From the NCBI RefSeq assembly GCF_003364335.1, contig NZ_NXLX01000005.1:1-64000 (forward strand): a DNA stretch of 64,000 nucleotides, in the 5' to 3' direction. This document shows positions 58,965 to 64,000 of this stretch, piece after piece (positions within the stretch are counted from its first letter, which is position 1; every line of letters begins with the position of its first letter). Both the position numbers and the translations under genes were made by a program. The notes below the pieces were generated by a model. It did no database searches and was not told the DNA's origin. It saw nothing but the letters and a program-made list of their open reading frames with translations. The stretch is from Helicobacter anseris. GTDB taxonomy: Bacteria > Campylobacterota > Campylobacteria > Campylobacterales > Helicobacteraceae.

Positions 58965-61109
58965 TTGGATTTTTTTAACAATCTTAAAAAGATTGACAAG
59001 ATTCAAGATGCTATTGATATGCTTCATAGGGTTGCAGATGTTACCCTTAAGATTCAAGGTGCTTTAGATGTTGCCATAAAATATCACAAGAATCAAAAAA
59101 GAAAAAGTGGCGAACCCTATGTAATTCATCCTATTTGTGTAGCAAGTATTGTTGCTTTTTATGGCGGTGATGAGGCTATGATTTGTGCTGCATTGCTGCA
59201 TGATGTAGTTGAAGATACTGAATATCAAATTGATGTTTTGAGGGAAACTTTTGGTGATGATGTTGCTAATCTTGTTGATGCTTTGACAAAAATTTCTGAA
59301 GTACGCAAAGAAGAATTAAATACCAAGACTTCCGAGAAGCTTTTAACTACTGCTTTGTCTTTTAGAAAAATGCTTATTGCTGCTGTAAAAGATTCTAGAG
59401 CATTGGTTATAAAAATAAGCGATAGATTGCATAATATGCTTACATTATCTGCGCTAAATGAAAAAAAGCAAAAAAGTATTTCTGAAGAAACTTTGGTTGT
59501 TTATGCTCCTATAGCACATCGTTTAGGAATCTCTTCGATTAAAAATGAACTGGAAGATAGGGGTTTTTATTATTTATTTCCTCAAGATTATCAAAAAATT
59601 AAGGACTACTTAGAAAAAAATAATCAGCCTTTTGCCTTAAGACTGCATCAGTTTATTGAAAAAATCCAAAGCTTATTATTAAAAAATGGTTTCTTGGAAA
59701 ATGATTTTAAGATTGAAAGCAGAGTTAAAAGACCTTATTCTATTTATTTGAAAATGCAAAGAAAGGGCGTTAGTATCGATGAAGTATTGGATTTACTTGC
59801 GATACGAGTAATTGTAAAAGATGATTTAAGTTGCTATAGGGTTTTGGGGCTGATGCATAGGACTTTTAAGCCTATCATGTCAAGATTTAAGGATTATATT
59901 GCATTACCAAAAGAAAATGGTTATCAAACTATCCATACAACACTCTTTGATCAATCTCTAGTGTATGAGATACAGATTCGAACATTCGATATGCATAAAA
60001 GTGCGCAATATGGGGTTGCAGCACATTGGAAATATAAGAGTGGTGGCTTGGCTCCAAATATGGACTGGTTGCACAATTTTGAATATCAAAATCACTCTAT
60101 TGAAGAGTTTTATGAACTTGCAAAAAATGATCTTTATCAAGAAGATATTGTGGTTTTTTCACCAGCAGGAGATACTTATACTTTGCCTGTTGGTGCTGTT
60201 GTGCTGGATTTTGCCTATGCGGTGCATACAGAAATAGGAGATAATGCTTCTAAAGCATATATCAATAATCAAAAAGCATCTTTGTTGCAAACGCTTAAAA
60301 GTGGAGATATTGTGCGAATTGTGACAAATAAAAATGCATTACCAAAGTATACATGGATTGATGAGGTAAAAACATCTCGTGCAAAGAGTTGTTTAAAAGC
60401 TCAAAGACAAAATCGTATTAGAGATATTGAAAAAAAGAGTGCTATCAATATGCTTGCTAGTTTTTTTAATAAACACCATAAGGCATTTGAGAGATTTTTG
60501 GCAATCAAGGGTATTGCTACTCAGAATCTTTGGAAGATTACACACGATAAAAATTTTTTATTTGAAACAATAGAAAATATAAAAGCAAAAGTTTTTGAGA
60601 ATAAAGGATTGTTTGCAAAATGGCGTTTTAATCTAATCAAACTTAAAAGTTTTGTTGTAGAGAGATTTGTGATTTACTCAACAAAAGGGGTTAATGAGGT
60701 TTTGTTTGATTGTTGTTGTCATCCAAAATATGGTGATGAGATTTTGGGGGTTTATAGCAATCAGCGTGTGGTTGTCCATCATAAGCTTTGTGATAGATTG
60801 TTTGAAGAAATACACAAAGGTTCAGCGATTGTTTTGGTAGAATGGGTACAAGATAAATTGCCATCATTTAGGGTTGTGGTTGCTCTTGAGGATAAAAAAG
60901 GAAGTATTGCGAAGTTTTTAACTACTCTTGCGCAAAATAACTGTAATATTACAGGTTTAAATTATGCGGCATATAAGAATCAGTTTCTAGTGCATTGTGA
61001 AATTATTTTTGAAACAGAAAAAAAGTATGTTAAGAATATAAAAGATATTTTGTTTAATCAATATAAGATTATTGATTTTGAAAATATGCAAGATGCTTAT
61101 CAGGATTAA
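58965..61109 (+). CDS. spoT: Bifunctional (p)ppGpp synthetase/hydrolase
   Basis: The single RelA/SpoT homologue of 714 aa. It has an HD hydrolase domain (YVIHPICVASIVAFYGG; AALLHDVVEDTEY), a synthetase domain (YIALPKENGYQTIHTTL), TGS (VVFSPAGDTYTLP) and a C-terminal ACT (RVVVALEDKKGSIAKFLTTL). It controls the stringent response to starvation. The TTG start lies 7 bases after rpoZ. Confidence 0.96.
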   Translation: MDFFNNLKKIDKIQDAIDMLHRVADVTLKIQGALDVAIKYHKNQKRKSGEPYVIHPICVASIVAFYGGDEAMICAALLHDVVEDTEYQIDVLRETFGDDVANLVDALTKISEVRKEELNTKTSEKLLTTALSFRKMLIAAVKDSRALVIKISDRLHNMLTLSALNEKKQKSISEETLVVYAPIAHRLGISSIKNELEDRGFYYLFPQDYQKIKDYLEKNNQPFALRLHQFIEKIQSLLLKNGFLENDFKIESRVKRPYSIYLKMQRKGVSIDEVLDLLAIRVIVKDDLSCYRVLGLMHRTFKPIMSRFKDYIALPKENGYQTIHTTLFDQSLVYEIQIRTFDMHKSAQYGVAAHWKYKSGGLAPNMDWLHNFEYQNHSIEEFYELAKNDLYQEDIVVFSPAGDTYTLPVGAVVLDFAYAVHTEIGDNASKAYINNQKASLLQTLKSGDIVRIVTNKNALPKYTWIDEVKTSRAKSCLKAQRQNRIRDIEKKSAINMLASFFNKHHKAFERFLAIKGIATQNLWKITHDKNFLFETIENIKAKVFENKGLFAKWRFNLIKLKSFVVERFVIYSTKGVNEVLFDCCCHPKYGDEILGVYSNQRVVVHHKLCDRLFEEIHKGSAIVLVEWVQDKLPSFRVVVALEDKKGSIAKFLTTLAQNNCNITGLNYAAYKNQFLVHCEIIFETEKKYVKNIKDILFNQYKIIDFENMQDAYQD

Positions 61110-61118
61110 GGAGGTTTG

Positions 61119-62342
61119 ATGCAAAATAGTGAGATAGCATTAAGAGTTCAAGAGGCTATGCTAGAGATCAAGCGTGGTAGTGTTGAATTGATAGGGGAGG
61201 AGTATATTGCCAGTTTGGTGCAAAAATTTTTTGAAACACAGGAGCGCTTTGTTGTCAAAGCAGGTTTTGATCCTACAGCCCCAGATTTGCATTTAGGTCA
61301 TACGGTTTTAATTCAAAAATTAGCGACTTTTCAAAAGTTTGGGGGAAAAATAAAATTCTTAATTGGTGATTTTACTGCTAGGATAGGGGATCCTACAGGA
61401 AAAAGTGAAACTAGAAAACCTCTAGAAGCTCAAGAAGTAGAGCAGAATGCAAGGACATATCAAGAACAAGTTTTTAAAATTTTAGATCCTAAATACACAG
61501 AAATTTGTTTTAACTCAAAGTGGCTAAATGAACTTGGATCTGCTGGAATAGTGCAATTAACTTCAAAATTTTCTGTTGCAAGAATGTTAGAGAGGGATGA
61601 TTTTGAAAAAAGATATAAAAATAATATGCCAATTAGTGTTGTAGAGTTTATTTATCCGTTGTTGCAAGGCTATGATTCAGTAGCTTTAAATTGTGATATT
61701 GAACTTGGTGGAAATGATCAAAAATTTAATCTTTTAATGGGTAGAAATATGCAAAGAGCATATGGTCTTAAAAAAGAACAATCCATCATGACAATGCCTT
61801 TGCTAGAAGGGTTGGATGGTGTAAATAAGATGAGCAAAAGTTTAAAAAATTATATTGGGGTTACTGAAGAATCTCAAGTAATGTATGCTAAAATTATGAG
61901 CATTTCTGATGTTTTGATGTGGAGATATTATGAATTATTAAGTCAAAAATCTCTTAGAGATATTGAAGCATTAAAAGAGGGTGTAAAAACTGGAGTTTTG
62001 CATCCAAAAAAAATTAAAGAAGTATTGGCTTTGGAAATAACTGCTAGATATCATTCTGATAATTTGGCACAAGAGGCAAAAGAAGTTTTTGATAAAATTT
62101 TTACAAAAAAGTCAATTCCTGATGATATAAGAGAATTAAGTTTTGATTCTGGAGAATGGATTTGTAAAATTTTGGTAGAAGCAAAAATGTCACCTTCTAC
62201 ATCACAAGCTAGAAGAGAAATTAAGGCTGGTGCAGTAAAATTAAATCAAGAAAAACTTTTTGATGAAAACTTTAAGTTTTCTCAAGGAGAATATATTTTA
62301 CAGCTTGGAAAAAGACACTTTTTGCGTTTAAAAATTAATTAA
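61119..62342 (+). CDS. tyrS: Tyrosyl-tRNA synthetase
   Basis: Class I aminoacyl-tRNA synthetase of 407 aa with the HIGH-type motif DLHLGH, KMSKS (VNKMSKSLKNYIG) and a C-terminal S4 RNA-binding domain. ATG 61119 is preferred, with GGAGG upstream; a TTG lies one codon earlier. Confidence 0.97.
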   Translation: MQNSEIALRVQEAMLEIKRGSVELIGEEYIASLVQKFFETQERFVVKAGFDPTAPDLHLGHTVLIQKLATFQKFGGKIKFLIGDFTARIGDPTGKSETRKPLEAQEVEQNARTYQEQVFKILDPKYTEICFNSKWLNELGSAGIVQLTSKFSVARMLERDDFEKRYKNNMPISVVEFIYPLLQGYDSVALNCDIELGGNDQKFNLLMGRNMQRAYGLKKEQSIMTMPLLEGLDGVNKMSKSLKNYIGVTEESQVMYAKIMSISDVLMWRYYELLSQKSLRDIEALKEGVKTGVLHPKKIKEVLALEITARYHSDNLAQEAKEVFDKIFTKKSIPDDIRELSFDSGEWICKILVEAKMSPSTSQARREIKAGAVKLNQEKLFDENFKFSQGEYILQLGKRHFLRLKIN

Positions 62343-62353
62343 AGGGAAAAATA

Positions 62354-63445
62354 ATGATAACAACACTAAAACCTCTTAAGATTGGTAAATATACGATTAA
62401 ATATCCTATTTTTCAAGGGGGTATGGGAGTTGGGATTAGTTGGGATGAATTGGCAGGAAATGTTTCTAAATGCGGAGCTTTAGGGATTATTAGTGCTGTT
62501 GGAACGGGATATTATAAAAAATTACAGTTTATTGAAAAAATTGTCGCTTCAAAACCCTTTGAGGCTATAAATTTTTATTCCAAGAATGCTTTGAATGAAA
62601 TTTTTAAAAATGCAAGAAAGATTTGCGGTGACAGCCCCTTAGGAGCAAATATTTTATATGCAATCAATGAATATGGTCGTGTAGTAAGAGATGCTTGTGA
62701 AGCTGGTGCAAATTTTATTATTACAGGTGCAGGATTGCCTACAAATATGCCAGAATTTACAAAAAACTTTCCTGATGTAGCTTTAATACCCATTGTTTCT
62801 TCTGCAAAAGCTTTAAAAATTTTATGTAAAAGATGGAGGGATCGTTATGATCGCATACCAGATGCAGTTATTGTAGAGGGACCATTGAGTGGTGGGCATC
62901 AGGGTTTTAAATATGAGGATTGTTTTAAGGAAGAGTATCAGCTTGAAAATATTGTGCCATTAGTAGTGGAGGAAGCAAAAAATTGGGGAGAGATACCAGT
63001 AATTGCTGCTGGAGGTATTTGGGATAGGCAAGATATTGATAGAATGATTGCTTTGGGGGCTAGTGGAGTGCAGATGGCTACAAGATTTTTGGGAACATAT
63101 GAGTGTGACGCAAAAGCGTATGCGGATATATTACCTTCTATAAAAAAAGAGGATATTGTTTTGGTGAAATCTCCAGTAGGATATCCTGCAAGGGCTTTAA
63201 ATATAGGGGTTTTAGAGAGATTAAAAGAAGGCAATGCACCAAAAATAAGATGCATCAGTAATTGTGTTGCTCCGTGTCAAAGAGGTCAAGAAGCCAAGCT
63301 TGTTGGTTATTGTATTGCTGATAGTTTAGGTAAGGGGCATTTAGGAGATGTGCGAGAGGGACTTTTTTTTAGTGGTGCAAATGGATATAGGGTTGAAAAA
63401 ATATTACACGTAAATGAATTGATTGAGGAATTGGTCAAGGGATAA
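62354..63445 (+). CDS. Nitronate monooxygenase / FabK-like flavoprotein
   Basis: A 363-aa TIM-barrel FMN protein. It has the GGMGVGISW start, VEGPLSGGHQGF with the His typical of nitronate monooxygenases, and AAGGIWDRQDIDRMIALGASGVQMATRFL for phosphate binding. A late Cys pair lies in NCVAPCQRG. Either nitronate detoxification or enoyl-ACP reductase activity is possible; family annotation varies. Gene order tyrS-this-amiA matches H. pylori HP0774-HP0772. Confidence 0.87.
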   Translation: MITTLKPLKIGKYTIKYPIFQGGMGVGISWDELAGNVSKCGALGIISAVGTGYYKKLQFIEKIVASKPFEAINFYSKNALNEIFKNARKICGDSPLGANILYAINEYGRVVRDACEAGANFIITGAGLPTNMPEFTKNFPDVALIPIVSSAKALKILCKRWRDRYDRIPDAVIVEGPLSGGHQGFKYEDCFKEEYQLENIVPLVVEEAKNWGEIPVIAAGGIWDRQDIDRMIALGASGVQMATRFLGTYECDAKAYADILPSIKKEDIVLVKSPVGYPARALNIGVLERLKEGNAPKIRCISNCVAPCQRGQEAKLVGYCIADSLGKGHLGDVREGLFFSGANGYRVEKILHVNELIEELVKG

Positions 63446-63447
63446 AT

Positions 63448-64000
63448 GTGCGTTTTATTGCTTGTTTAATTTTGTTTGGTGCATTTCTTGTTGCATCAAA
63501 CTTGAAAGTTATGCAAGTAGTTCCTTTTGGGGCAAGTAGTCTTAAACTTGTTTTTAATCAAAAAATCCAGCAAAAAGATTTAAAAGAGAAGAAAATAGGA
63601 GGTTTCAAAAGCTTTTTGGAAGTAGAAGCCGCACTTATTCCCTTTGCAAAAAAAAAATATGATTTTTCAAATCAGGTGCAAATTATTGTTGCACAAAATA
63701 CCCCGAAAATTATTCGTATAGTGATTGTAGGAAATAAAAATATTTCTTATAAAACAAAAATAGTAGAGAAAACACTTTATATTAGTTTTGTTGATGAGAT
63801 ACCACTGCTACAGGAAAAAAGTGCTACAAAGACTATGCCTACTATTTTAGAGAAAAAAAACCAATTGAATAAAAAAGCATATAGGGTGGTGATTGATCCT
63901 GGTCATGGTGGTAAAGATTGTGGTGCTATGGGGGTTACAAAAATTTGTGAAAAAGTTATTGTTTTGAGTGTTGGAAAAATTTTGGAACAGGAGTTAAAAA
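63448..64000 (+). CDS. amiA: N-acetylmuramoyl-L-alanine amidase, 3' end beyond window
   Basis: Partial gene starting GTG 63448, 2 bases after the preceding stop, with AAGGGA upstream. A signal peptide (about 1-18) is followed by an AMIN-like targeting part and a Lys-rich linker. The start of an amidase_3 domain carries the zinc-binding RVVIDPGHGGKDCGAMG. It cleaves septal peptidoglycan for daughter-cell separation. 184 codons are visible and open to the window edge. Confidence 0.93.
   Translation, partial: MRFIACLILFGAFLVASNLKVMQVVPFGASSLKLVFNQKIQQKDLKEKKIGGFKSFLEVEAALIPFAKKKYDFSNQVQIIVAQNTPKIIRIVIVGNKNISYKTKIVEKTLYISFVDEIPLLQEKSATKTMPTILEKKNQLNKKAYRVVIDPGHGGKDCGAMGVTKICEKVIVLSVGKILEQELK

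Overview
This window is a low-GC chromosomal segment of a Helicobacter (Campylobacterota). Several gene blocks keep the order I know from H. pylori: nnr-dnaB-comEC-ubiA/mqnP; psd-nadA-nadC; tatB-tatC-queA-rsmG; a TolC/HlyD/ABC-2 efflux block; ftsA-ftsZ; and pyrH-rpoZ-spoT-tyrS-NMO/FabK-like-amiA. Other genes (a choloylglycine-hydrolase-family enzyme, argH, two-subunit class I fumarase, free-standing MsrB) differ from the H. pylori set as I recall it and would suit an enterohepatic-type species. The species cannot be fixed from the sequence alone.

Layout. 1-5050 (minus): the passenger of a giant autotransporter, running off the left edge. It is out of frame with its own start codon because of an 11-base G tract, so it reads as phase OFF. 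A second 11-base G tract abuts its likely promoter. 5174-11325 (minus): acnB, a NodB-type deacetylase, purU, a periplasmic Ntn-hydrolase of the bile salt hydrolase/penicillin V acylase family, and sppA. 11440-21848 (plus): a dense housekeeping run for redox repair, NAD(P)HX repair, replication, DNA uptake, quinone and phospholipid synthesis and NAD synthesis.

21885-29290 is the accessory region. A 142-bp direct repeat of the guaA 5' end brackets a radical SAM gene and a decayed ABC-F gene. The intact guaA after it carries about 150 extra residues inside its glutaminase domain. A BcgI-like fused nuclease/methyltransferase follows, with a specificity gene interrupted by an in-frame stop, and then a solitary DNA methyltransferase. 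29282-32296 holds envelope genes (alpha/beta hydrolase, outer-membrane protein, LpxR) and a Crp/Fnr regulator.

32391-40681: an orphan iron-sulfur/cytochrome b pair resembling formate dehydrogenase beta/gamma subunits, an ABC-F ATPase, and a tripartite efflux set (TolC, HlyD, two ABC-2 permeases). 40678-42087 (minus): fumarase beta and alpha. 42205-53713 (plus): Tat translocase, queuosine synthesis, rsmG, tRNA-Ser(GGA), a META-domain lipoprotein, hemJ, argH, ubiE/menG, a symporter, xseB, a nitrilase-fold protein lacking its catalytic Cys, and rpoD. 53783-57799 (minus): ftsZ, ftsA and a PpiD/SurA-like chaperone. 58003-64000 (plus): pyrH, rpoZ, spoT, tyrS, an NMO/FabK-like flavoprotein and the start of amiA.

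The points most worth a second look are the nested domain in GuaA, the duplication-flanked insertion at guaA, the two G tracts of the autotransporter, the split specificity gene, and the pseudo-nitrilase.
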